45,593 nt of DNA from Alphaproteobacteria bacterium (GTDB lineage: Bacteria; Pseudomonadota; Alphaproteobacteria; Rhizobiales; Aestuariivirgaceae). The translations under genes were made by a program, and so were the position numbers. Each line of letters opens with the position of its first letter. Position 1 is the stretch's first letter. The stretch is from NCBI GenBank assembly GCA_024640405.1, contig JAHEFB010000035.1, positions 1 through 45,593 of the forward strand, read 5' to 3'. The notes beneath the pieces were generated by a model. That model did no database searches. It had not been told where the DNA came from and saw only the letters and a list, made by a program, of their open reading frames with translations. This document shows, in pieces, positions 8,144-15,319 of this stretch.

Positions 8144-8162
8144 TTAACGACACCTTAACCAT
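8144..8162 (+). promoter_or_regulatory. CtrA-type binding site upstream of ftsK
   Basis: TTAA (8144-8147), seven bases, TTAA (8155-8158) followed by CCAT matches the full CtrA box TTAA-N7-TTAA with the extended TTAACCAT half. It lies 71 bases before the ftsK start. CtrA is the cell-cycle master regulator of alphaproteobacteria and controls division genes, so the placement makes biological sense. Binding itself is inferred. Confidence 0.7.
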
Positions 8163-8232
8163 GCCCGGACAACAATCGCGGCAAGATACCTTTGTCGCGG
8201 CTGAAGGCTGACTTCAGCCTGTTCACCTGCGC

Positions 8233-10857
8233 ATGACCGGAAGTTCCAAAATGCCCCGAAGCCGTACTGCAAAACCCGCACAAGCCACCATACCCAAGGG
8301 TTTGAAGATGTTCGCCCGCAGGCGATTGATGGAGTTTCAGGGACTGGTTCTGCTCGGGTGTCTGGTGTTGCTGACAATTTCCCTGGCGACCTGGTCTTCC
8401 AGCGATCCCTCCTGGAGCAACGCGGTTGAAATAAAAGCCGTCAACGCGCTCGGATATCCCGGCGCGATCATCGCCGACAAACTGGTCAGCTGGCTGGCGC
8501 TCGCCAACTCAGTGATCATAGGCATTCCGGCTTTTTGGGCCATCACCCTGATATCTCACAACCGGCTGGGTAACTGGTCGACGCGGGCGCCGGCCTGGCT
8601 CGCGTCCATTCTGTCTGCAGCAATTTTGCTGGCCTTCATGCCAATTTCGCAGAACTGGCCGATCGGCCCGGGCTTTGGCGGTACAATCGGCGATAGTGCG
8701 GCCATGTTGCTGACCGCATTGCCGCGAGCTTTTCTTCCCGGACCTCTGGCCATCGCTGCCGGTGGCTTTGTTGCGCTCGTAATTTTTGTATGGACAGGCC
8801 TTCTTGCGCTTGGGTCTTCACCGATGCAGGCCCTGCGGGCTTTGAAGGCGTTCAAGAAACCAACAGTCATAATCGGTTCGAAAGCGCTGAATGCTTCTAC
8901 TCGTCTGGCTCATACGGTGGGCAGCCTCCGGGACCGCTATCAGGCAAGCGAGGATGAACCGGTTGAGCCGGGGCGGCGGCTGGCAGCGAATTTACGCCCG
9001 GAGACTGCCGAGGACGGGGGCTTGTTGAACCGTCTGAAGAACCGCTCCAGGCCTGACCAGAACACCGGTGCAGATCTCGATCCGGATGCCGCACCCATTC
9101 CGTCATTCCTGGCCAGGCGCGCACCGCTAAGCGATAATCGTATCGAGCCCCGGCTTTCCCGCGCAGAAAGCGATAACACCGCTCAAACATCGCAACGCAC
9201 CGAACCTGTTCTCGAAACACCTGCAAACAAGGCCGGCTCCTCGCCCGCCACAGCCAGTGGCCGGGTTCAACCAGCCGCAAAGCCGGTCAAACAGGGTTCG
9301 CGGATTGCCAAGGACCTGCAGCCGGATATGTTGCCGAACAATGGCGAATTTCAACTACCCCCTCTCAGCTTGCTGATGGAGCCTGATGATTCCGGTAAAA
9401 CCAGCCAACTCTCCGCCGACGCACTGGAACAGAACGCCCGCATGCTGGAAGGAGTGCTGGACGATTTCGGCATTCGCGGTGAAATCATCAATGTGCGCCC
9501 CGGTCCTGTCGTAACCCTGTATGAACTTGAACCGGCACCGGGCATCAAGTCTTCCCGCGTCATCGGTCTGGCGGACGACATTGCCCGGTCGATGTGTGCA
9601 ATTTCGGTTCGTGTGGCAGTGGTCCCCGGTCGCAATGCGATCGGCATCGAAATGCCAAACTCCAACCGTGAAACGGTTTACTTGCGCGAACTACTGGCGT
9701 CACGGGACTTCGAAAAGACCAAGCAGAAGCTGGCCATGGCGCTGGGCAAGGACATTGGAGGTCAACCGACCCTCGCCGATCTCGCCCGCATGCCCCATCT
9801 GCTGATTGCCGGCACAACCGGATCAGGTAAATCCGTTGGCATCAACACCATGATCTTGTCGCTGCTGTTCAGGCTCAGGCCGGACCAGTGCAAATTGATC
9901 ATGATCGACCCCAAAATGCTCGAGCTTTCCGTCTATGAGGGCATCCCTCATCTGCTTGCTCCTGTTGTAACCGATCCGCACAAGGCGGTGGTATCGCTCA
10001 AGTGGGCGGTCCGCGAAATGGAAGAGCGCTATCGCAAAATGTCCAAACTGGGCGTGCGCAATATTGACGGTTACAACGCTCGCGCCGTACAGGCCCAGAA
10101 AAAGGGTGAAGTGTTCACCCGTCAGATACAGACCGGTTTTGACCCTGAATCCGGGGCTCCCATCTACGAGGAAGAGCAGATGGATTTGTCGCCGATGCCT
10201 TTCATCGTTGTGATCATCGATGAAATGGCTGACCTGATGATGGTTGCCGGCAAGGACATTGAAGGCGCTGTCCAGCGTCTGGCTCAAATGGCACGCGCAG
10301 CGGGAATCCATGTGATCATGGCAACACAACGCCCGTCTGTGGATGTGATTACCGGCACGATCAAGGCCAACTTCCCGACCCGCATCAGTTTCCAGGTTAC
10401 TTCAAAAATCGACAGCCGTACCATTTTGGGTGAACAGGGAGCCGAACAACTGCTTGGTCAGGGTGACAATCTGTTCATGGCAGGTGGCGGTCGAATTTCA
10501 AGACTGCATGCGCCGTTCGTTTCCGATGACGAGGTTGAACAGATTGTTGCATACCTGAAAACCCAGGGAGCGCCAGATTATGTCGATGCCGTCACGGAGG
10601 ACACCGGCGATGATGGTGGCAGTGGCGGATTTGACAGCGGCGCTTCGGGCGGTAATTCCGGCGATGAGCAGTACGACAAGGCGGTTGCCGTTGTCCTGCG
10701 TGATCGCAAGGTTTCAACCAGTTACATACAGCGCAGGTTGTCCATCGGTTACAACAAGGCTGCCAGCCTTATCGAGCGAATGGAGGACGAAGGATTGATT
10801 TCAGCTGCGAATCACGCCGGTAAGCGTGAAATACTGGTCGGTGAGGACATGGGGTGA
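8233..10857 (+). CDS. ftsK: DNA translocase FtsK
   Basis: An 874-residue septal DNA pump that moves chromosome ends apart and activates XerCD at dif. The N-terminal 200 residues hold four hydrophobic segments (for example [17 protein letters not shown] and [17 protein letters not shown]). A polar, Pro/Ala-rich linker runs to about residue 370. The motor follows with Walker A GTTGSGKS at 527-534, Walker [15 protein letters not shown], and the [11 protein letters not shown] sensor region. A Gly/Ser/Asp-rich spacer ([16 protein letters not shown], near residue 800) leads to the C-terminal gamma winged helix ([30 protein letters not shown]) that reads KOPS sites. Length is normal for alphaproteobacteria. 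A CtrA-type box lies upstream; lolA follows. Confidence 0.97.
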   Translation: MTGSSKMPRSRTAKPAQATIPKGLKMFARRRLMEFQGLVLLGCLVLLTISLATWSSSDPSWSNAVEIKAVNALGYPGAIIADKLVSWLALANSVIIGIPAFWAITLISHNRLGNWSTRAPAWLASILSAAILLAFMPISQNWPIGPGFGGTIGDSAAMLLTALPRAFLPGPLAIAAGGFVALVIFVWTGLLALGSSPMQALRALKAFKKPTVIIGSKALNASTRLAHTVGSLRDRYQASEDEPVEPGRRLAANLRPETAEDGGLLNRLKNRSRPDQNTGADLDPDAAPIPSFLARRAPLSDNRIEPRLSRAESDNTAQTSQRTEPVLETPANKAGSSPATASGRVQPAAKPVKQGSRIAKDLQPDMLPNNGEFQLPPLSLLMEPDDSGKTSQLSADALEQNARMLEGVLDDFGIRGEIINVRPGPVVTLYELEPAPGIKSSRVIGLADDIARSMCAISVRVAVVPGRNAIGIEMPNSNRETVYLRELLASRDFEKTKQKLAMALGKDIGGQPTLADLARMPHLLIAGTTGSGKSVGINTMILSLLFRLRPDQCKLIMIDPKMLELSVYEGIPHLLAPVVTDPHKAVVSLKWAVREMEERYRKMSKLGVRNIDGYNARAVQAQKKGEVFTRQIQTGFDPESGAPIYEEEQMDLSPMPFIVVIIDEMADLMMVAGKDIEGAVQRLAQMARAAGIHVIMATQRPSVDVITGTIKANFPTRISFQVTSKIDSRTILGEQGAEQLLGQGDNLFMAGGGRISRLHAPFVSDDEVEQIVAYLKTQGAPDYVDAVTEDTGDDGGSGGFDSGASGGNSGDEQYDKAVAVVLRDRKVSTSYIQRRLSIGYNKAASLIERMEDEGLISAANHAGKREILVGEDMG

Positions 10858-10944
10858 TCATTTGCCCCATTGTCGCCGCGTTGCGCGCCGATGAATAAAC
10901 GCTTGTTTCGGCAAACAATTGCTGAATTATCTGGAGGATATCCG

Positions 10945-11607
10945 TTGACAAAGAAATCTGCTCGTCTGGCCTGGTTCCTGAGCCTTTGCCTGTTGGTCCC
11001 GGCAGCAACCGTTCTGCCTGGTCATCCAGCCATTGCACAGGATGAGACACAAAGGTCCGAAGACGATAACGCGGCAATCACCCTGCTCAACACCTATCTG
11101 AATGAAATCGTCAACATGAAGGGCGAGTTTACCCAGACCAGCCCACGTGGTCAGATTGCCAACGGTGTGTTCTATATTTCAAAGCCCGGCAAGATGCGTT
11201 TTGAATACGCCCCGCCAAGCCCCCTTCTGGTGGTGTCCGATGGCCGCTGGGTCACGGTCAAGAACATCAAACGCAAACGCGATGACCAGTATCCACTGTC
11301 GGCAACACCGCTCAAGCTGGTCCTTGCAGATGAGGTCAATCTGTTCGAGCAGGCCATAATCCTGAAAGTCGAATCCCAGGACAACCTTGTCGCGATTACC
11401 ATGCAGGAAAAGGATCAGCTGGTCGCAGGCGAACTCACAATGGTATTTGACCGGGAAGCCAACAACCTCGTCCAGTGGATCATTCTTGACGGCAAAGGCC
11501 AGCGCACAAGTGTTCAGTTGTCCAATGTCGACAAGGAAGCCGAGCCGGACCCGAAACTTTTTGTGGTCAAACGCTCCAGGGAACGCAAGACCGGATCTGA
11601 CCGCTAG
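10945..11607 (+). CDS. lolA: Outer-membrane lipoprotein carrier LolA family protein
   Basis: A periplasmic chaperone of about 220 residues that carries lipoproteins from LolCDE to the outer membrane. A signal peptide is clear (KK-n-region, WFLSLCLLVPAATVL core, AIAQ cleavage). The mature part has the LolA pattern MKGEFTQTSPRGQIANGVFYISKPGKMRFEYAPPSPLLVVSDGRWV and ends in VVKRSRERK. Start choice: TTG at 10945 has a strong GGAGG at 10933-10937 with seven-base spacing and gives a compact signal peptide; the ATG at 10891 and TTG at 10870 would add 18 or 25 residues in front of it and lack such a site. It follows ftsK, as in many alphaproteobacteria. The stop codon touches the inverted-repeat element at 11608. 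Confidence 0.9.
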   Translation: MTKKSARLAWFLSLCLLVPAATVLPGHPAIAQDETQRSEDDNAAITLLNTYLNEIVNMKGEFTQTSPRGQIANGVFYISKPGKMRFEYAPPSPLLVVSDGRWVTVKNIKRKRDDQYPLSATPLKLVLADEVNLFEQAIILKVESQDNLVAITMQEKDQLVAGELTMVFDREANNLVQWIILDGKGQRTSVQLSNVDKEAEPDPKLFVVKRSRERKTGSDR

Positions 11608-11866
11608 AGCGTTTTCCGACCACACGGAGGCATTTGATGGAACCAGATCGGTTCACTCGGCTAGGCACGGTACGCGGCGCGATGCAGGTATCGGGCAAGC
11701 GCCGGAACAACACCGATGAACGGATTTAGCCCGCCGAAGGCCGGATTTTGCCGCCCGCTGGACAACGGTACGGCCCACTTGTGGTCAATCGGATCAGTAC
11801 GCAGCCCGCGCCTTGCCAGCAGACGCCAAGACCCGCTCAAATGGCTCCGCATGGTCGGAAAACGCT
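11608..11866. repeat. 259-bp MITE-like element with 30-bp terminal inverted repeats
   Basis: AGCGTTTTCCGACCA at 11608-11622 and its exact complement at 11852-11866 bound this segment. The inverted repeat continues inward to 30 bp with three mismatches (11608-11637 against 11837-11866). The interior codes for no recognisable transposase; one 63-codon frame on the minus strand (11661-11852) has no known motif. No clear target duplication is visible, and the left end begins directly after the lolA stop codon. The inner left part (11631-11660) agrees at 25 of 30 bases with 38468-38497, at the edge of another repeat in this window. It looks like a non-autonomous intergenic repeat of a rhizobial type. 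Confidence 0.75.
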
Positions 11867-11882
11867 ATGGATCGCACCTGCC

Positions 11883-12680
11883 TTGAGAATCGCCACCTGG
11901 AATATCAATTCGGTCCGGCTGCGGGCAGGGCTTGTCAACCAGCTGCTTGAACAACATCAGCCTGACGTCGTTTGCCTGCAGGAAACCAAATGTCCCCCGG
12001 GCCAGTTTCCGGCTTCTGCATTTGCCCCGCTGGGATATGAGCATATCGCCGAGAACGGTTTTTCAGGTCATCACGGAGTTGCGATCATCTCCCGCGTGCC
12101 GTTTGAGGAAATGGACATTCATTCGTTCTGTGGAAACAATGATGGCCGGCATGTCAGTATTCGGCTGAAAAATACCAATCTGACGGTTCACAGTCTGTAC
12201 ATTCCGGCCGGCGGCGACGTCCCTGATCCTGAGGTCAATCCAAAATTTGACCACAAGCTGGCATTCCTCGACGAAATGAAAAGCTGGACTTCCACACAGA
12301 TCTCAAACGGCAATGGTGACCATGTATTCACCGGCGATTTCAATGTTGCGCCGCTTGAAAATGATGTCTGGTCACACAGGCAATTGCTGAAGATCGTTTC
12401 TCATACGCCGCAGGAAACACAACGGCTTATCGACATACAAACCGCTTCCGGTCTGCATGATCCGATCCGGGCCCGGATGCCGGAACCGGAAAAAATCTAC
12501 TCCTGGTGGAGCTACCGGTCGCGGGACTGGCAGGCGTCGAACCGCGGACGACGGCTTGATCATATTTGGGTATCGAAAGGCCTTGTTGACAAATGCAGCA
12601 ACGCGGCAATTCTGAAAGAAGTCCGCGGTTGGGAGCGGCCATCCGATCACGTGCCGGTTCTGGTTGATATCGCCGCATAA
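11883..12680 (+). CDS. xthA: Exodeoxyribonuclease III (XthA)
   Basis: A 265-residue AP endonuclease and 3'-5' exonuclease of base excision repair. Motifs of the exonuclease III family appear in order: LRIATWNINSVRLR at the start, VVCLQETK with the metal-binding glutamate, the SLYIPAGG segment, FTGDFNVAP with the catalytic Asp-Asn pair, RGRRLDHIWVS, and the closing RPSDHVPVLVDI with the catalytic Asp-His. The start is most likely the TTG at 11883 (LRIATWN), because family members begin exactly there. The in-frame ATG at 11841 would place the N terminus inside the 259-bp repeat and add 14 non-conserved residues. Its promoter may lie inside or upstream of that repeat. Confidence 0.93.
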   Translation: MRIATWNINSVRLRAGLVNQLLEQHQPDVVCLQETKCPPGQFPASAFAPLGYEHIAENGFSGHHGVAIISRVPFEEMDIHSFCGNNDGRHVSIRLKNTNLTVHSLYIPAGGDVPDPEVNPKFDHKLAFLDEMKSWTSTQISNGNGDHVFTGDFNVAPLENDVWSHRQLLKIVSHTPQETQRLIDIQTASGLHDPIRARMPEPEKIYSWWSYRSRDWQASNRGRRLDHIWVSKGLVDKCSNAAILKEVRGWERPSDHVPVLVDIAA

Positions 12681-12682
12681 TT

Positions 12683-12717
12683 CCAAAGCGTGACCCGGTT
12701 GATCGCACACGCTTTGG
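12683..12717. terminator. Hairpin between convergent xthA and cyclic-nucleotide-binding gene
   Basis: CCAAAGCGTG (12683-12692) pairs perfectly with CACGCTTTGG (12708-12717) across a 15-base loop. It fills the gap between two convergent genes whose stops are at 12680 and 12723, so it could end both transcripts. There is no long T tract. Confidence 0.55.
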
Positions 12718-12722
12718 GCACG

Positions 12723-13205
12723 TCAATCTTCATCTTGAAGCAGCTCCTCCAGCGGCGTAACCTCGAATCTTGATTGCACCTGGCTCAATTCATTCGAACA
12801 TGTCTCAAGCTGGCGATTGAGCACATCAAGAACCTGAATGCCAATTTCGGGAAATTCCGAACACAGCCTCAGAAACACCGACTGCTCGATAACTATTGCT
12901 TCTATTTCGGTCTTTGCATTCAACGTCACCTGGCGAGGCAGCCCTGCAATCAACGATTGTTCGCCAAACATCGACCCCGGTCCCGCCAGCGCCAGAACGC
13001 CACCGGACTGCGGGTCTATGACAACACCTTCACCTTGTCTGATAATGAGAGCGTTTGTTGACGGGTCGCCCGCCTCAAACACCGTGCGCCCGGCCGGCAC
13101 GATCAGCTCGTCTGACGAAAACACCAGCGTTTGCAGGTGCGCGTCGTTCACGCCTGCAAACAGTGGTAACTGTTTCAACAGATCAACTGCGGAGCGCACG
13201 CCCAT
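12723..13205 (-). CDS. Cyclic-nucleotide-binding domain protein (Crp/Fnr sensor domain only)
   Basis: A 160-residue protein made up of one cNMP-binding beta-roll: LLKQLPLFAGVNDAHLQTLV, GRTVFEAGDPSTNALIIRQGEGVV, then PGSMFGEQSLIAGLPRQVTLNAKTEIEAIVIEQ, the usual phosphate-binding cassette region. The typical invariant arginine that contacts the cyclic phosphate (R-x-A/T) is represented by LPRQVTL. There is no helix-turn-helix; the C terminus is a helix and an acidic tail. It may act as a protein partner or sense a nucleotide rather than bind DNA. It lies 38 bases downstream of the CenR-like response regulator on the same strand, so the two may be co-transcribed. Confidence 0.88.
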   Translation of the reverse strand: MGVRSAVDLLKQLPLFAGVNDAHLQTLVFSSDELIVPAGRTVFEAGDPSTNALIIRQGEGVVIDPQSGGVLALAGPGSMFGEQSLIAGLPRQVTLNAKTEIEAIVIEQSVFLRLCSEFPEIGIQVLDVLNRQLETCSNELSQVQSRFEVTPLEELLQDED

Positions 13206-13243
13206 TTTTCAGCCCGTCAATAATGGATCCCGCAAACAGTGTA

Positions 13244-13930
13244 CTACGGAACCAGTTTGTATCCACCTGCTTCCGTCACCAGCAGTTGAGCGTGCGATGG
13301 ATCGGCCTCGATCTTCTGACGCAAGCGATAGATATGGGTTTCCAGCGTGTGCGTTGTAACCCCGGCATTATACCCCCAAACCTCATGCAGCAACACATCC
13401 CGGCCAATAACCTGATCACCTGCCCGATACAGAAACTTGAGGATAGAGGTTTCCTTTTCCGTAAGCCGTATTTTCCGGTTGTCGTCCTGCATCAACAGTT
13501 TGGCGCTTGGTTTGAACGTGTATGGTCCAATTTTGAAAACCGCATCTTCACTTTGTTCATGCTGACGCAATTGTGACCTGATGCGGGCCAGCAAGACTGC
13601 AAATTTGAATGGCTTGATCACATAATCGTTGGCGCCGGCGTCCAGGCCTAATATCGTATCTGCGTCGGAGCTTTCCGCTGTCAGCATGATCACCGGGCCG
13701 CGATACCCGTTCTTGCGCATGATCTTGCAGGCTTCCCGCCCGTCAAGATCCGGCATGTTGACATCCAGAATAACCAGATCGACCAGTTCGGTTTTCAAAT
13801 GGTTGACTGCCGGCAATCCGCCATTTACATCGGTAACAGAGAAATCGTCGTGCAGGGAAAACTGCTCGACAATCGTCTCGCGCAACGCGTCGTCGTCATC
13901 AACGACAAGAATTTTCTTTTTTGTACTCAT
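13244..13930 (-). CDS. cenR: OmpR/PhoB-family response regulator, CenR-like
   Basis: A 228-residue two-component regulator. The receiver domain (1-120) has the acidic pocket Asp11-Asp12, the phosphorylation site Asp56 in LVILDVNMPDLDG, Thr in VIMLTAESSD and Lys in YVIKPF. The C-terminal winged helix (about 130-228) has LTEKETSILKFLYRAGDQVIGRDVLLHEVWGY and THTLETHIYRLRQKIE. The segment from FAVLLARIRSQLRQHEQSED onward closely resembles the rhizobial CenR group, which controls the cell envelope; that assignment is by recognition, not by a search. No sensor kinase is adjacent. The divergent neighbour is an L,D-transpeptidase, in keeping with an envelope role. A perfect palindrome upstream at 13956 may be its operator. 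Confidence 0.88.
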   Translation of the reverse strand: MSTKKKILVVDDDDALRETIVEQFSLHDDFSVTDVNGGLPAVNHLKTELVDLVILDVNMPDLDGREACKIMRKNGYRGPVIMLTAESSDADTILGLDAGANDYVIKPFKFAVLLARIRSQLRQHEQSEDAVFKIGPYTFKPSAKLLMQDDNRKIRLTEKETSILKFLYRAGDQVIGRDVLLHEVWGYNAGVTTHTLETHIYRLRQKIEADPSHAQLLVTEAGGYKLVP

Positions 13931-13955
13931 AAGTCATGTAGTCCTGATGGCAATA

Positions 13956-13969
13956 TCAATTGCAATTGA
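13956..13969. promoter_or_regulatory. Perfect 14-bp palindrome between cenR-like gene and L,D-transpeptidase
   Basis: TCAATTGCAATTGA equals its own complement. It lies 26 bases before the regulator start and 48 bases before the transpeptidase start, in the only gap between these divergent genes. It is a good candidate operator for a dimeric regulator; which one is unknown. Confidence 0.45.
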
Positions 13970-14016
13970 CTTTAGTTTGATGCGGTCTGCTTTGCAAAGG
14001 GCAACGGAGATCACGC

Positions 14017-14544
14017 ATGGGAACTTTTGATCAGGAAATTGCGATCAGGCACGTGGCCTCCAATGGTCATATAGCGACTTTATCCATTGGTACAATGGCA
14101 TACAGCTGCAGTATCGGGCCGGCCGGCATCACCTACAACAAGTCGGAAGGTGATGGCGCCACCCCGGCCGGGCGTTGGCCTATGCGTTATGCAATGTATC
14201 GCGCTGATCGCGTTGTCAGGCCGATAACCGGTCTGCCGGTCAGGAAAATCCTGCCCGATTCGGGCTGGTGTGATGATCCAGCCTCACGCGATTACAACAA
14301 GCCCGTACACCTGCCATATGCCCACAGTCATGAGAAGCTCTGGCGTTCCGATCATGTATATGACCTGATTGTCGTACTGGGACACAACGACAACCCGGCC
14401 GTGCGCGGCAAAGGCAGTGCTGTTTTCATGCATCTCAGCCGCCCTGACGGATCGGCCACCCAGGGCTGCATCGCACTCAGGTTAAATCATCTTCGTCAGG
14501 TGCTTTTTCATTGCAGGCCCGGAACGATCTTGCACATCCGGTAG
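14017..14544 (+). CDS. L,D-transpeptidase (YkuD) family protein
   Basis: A 175-residue protein with the YkuD catalytic signature GSAVFMHLSRPDGSATQGCIAL: His139 and the nucleophile Cys151, with the expected Ser/Gly context. Such enzymes make 3-3 cross-links in peptidoglycan or attach proteins to it. The early region includes KSEGDGATPAGRWPMRYAMYRADRV, which is typical of the short YkuD group. I see no signal peptide at the ATG at 14017; export would need another route, or the protein has a cytoplasmic role. The ribosome site CGGAGA precedes the start. It diverges from the CenR-like regulator and converges on yggS with a 16-base gap. Confidence 0.9.
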   Translation: MGTFDQEIAIRHVASNGHIATLSIGTMAYSCSIGPAGITYNKSEGDGATPAGRWPMRYAMYRADRVVRPITGLPVRKILPDSGWCDDPASRDYNKPVHLPYAHSHEKLWRSDHVYDLIVVLGHNDNPAVRGKGSAVFMHLSRPDGSATQGCIALRLNHLRQVLFHCRPGTILHIR

Positions 14545-14560
14545 AAGCCCTCAACAGGCC

Positions 14561-15226
14561 CTACCCCCTGCTACCGAAAATTGCACTGCCGACCCGAACA
14601 TGGGTAGCACCCAGTTCTATGGCCTTTTCATAATCACCGCTCATTCCCATGCTGAGCTTGGCCAGGCCGTTGCGTTCTGCAATTTCTGCAAGCAGGGAAA
14701 AATGCGGCGTTGGCTCTTCATCAAACGGAGGGATACACATCAGGCCGGCAATATTCAGGTTGTAGGTCAGTCTGCAGGTTTTCAGGAAACTGTCAGCCTC
14801 GTCCGGCTGAACACCGGCCTTTTGCGCTTCATTGCCGGTATTCACCTGAACGAACAGTTCGGGACTCTTGCCGGCAGACTGGGTTTCACTTGCCAGTGTC
14901 CTGGCCAGCTTTTCCCGGTCCAGGGTTTCAATGCAGTCAAACAGGGCTACCGCCTCACGCGTCTTGTTGGTTTGCAACGGGCCGATCAGGTGCAGACTTG
15001 TATCTGCAAAATCCTGTTTGAGTGATGGCCATTTGCCTTGTGATTCCTGCACCCTGTTTTCACCAAACACCCGGTGACCGAGTTGCAACACAGGCGCAAT
15101 TGCCTCCGCCGAAAACGTTTTGGAAACTGCAACCAGTGTAACATCTGCTGCAGATCGATCGGATTTGCGGGCGGCAGCTTCAATTCTGGCCATAACATCA
15201 TTATAGCGCTGGGTTGTTGTATCCAT
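14561..15226 (-). CDS. yggS: PLP homeostasis protein YggS (YggS/PROSC family)
   Basis: A 221-residue pyridoxal-phosphate-binding barrel protein involved in vitamin B6 and amino-acid homeostasis. Lys36 in VAVSKTFSAEAI is the PLP lysine, at the same position as in E. coli. Further family marks are FGENRVQESQGKW, LHLIGPLQTNKTREAVALFDCIETLD, VQVNTGNEAQKAG and the closing LSMGMSGDYEKAIELGATHVRVGSAIFG. The ATG at 15224-15226 is used because homology begins there; an 84-residue upstream extension of the open frame runs into the leuS start region and shows no relation to the family. It diverges from leuS. Confidence 0.95.
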   Translation of the reverse strand: MDTTTQRYNDVMARIEAAARKSDRSAADVTLVAVSKTFSAEAIAPVLQLGHRVFGENRVQESQGKWPSLKQDFADTSLHLIGPLQTNKTREAVALFDCIETLDREKLARTLASETQSAGKSPELFVQVNTGNEAQKAGVQPDEADSFLKTCRLTYNLNIAGLMCIPPFDEEPTPHFSLLAEIAERNGLAKLSMGMSGDYEKAIELGATHVRVGSAIFGSRG

Positions 15227-15319
15227 CTTTATATGGCCGTGTTGCTTGCCCGTCAGGTTGCTTCCTGATACTGCACTGAAAATACTAATCAAGATTAATG
15301 AACAGGCATACCACAAGAA

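Noticed and set aside
11661..11852. 63-codon minus-strand frame inside the 259-bp inverted-repeat element
   Set aside because: Its start is next to the terminal repeat and it shows no transposase or other motif; an open frame of this length is expected by chance in GC-rich DNA.
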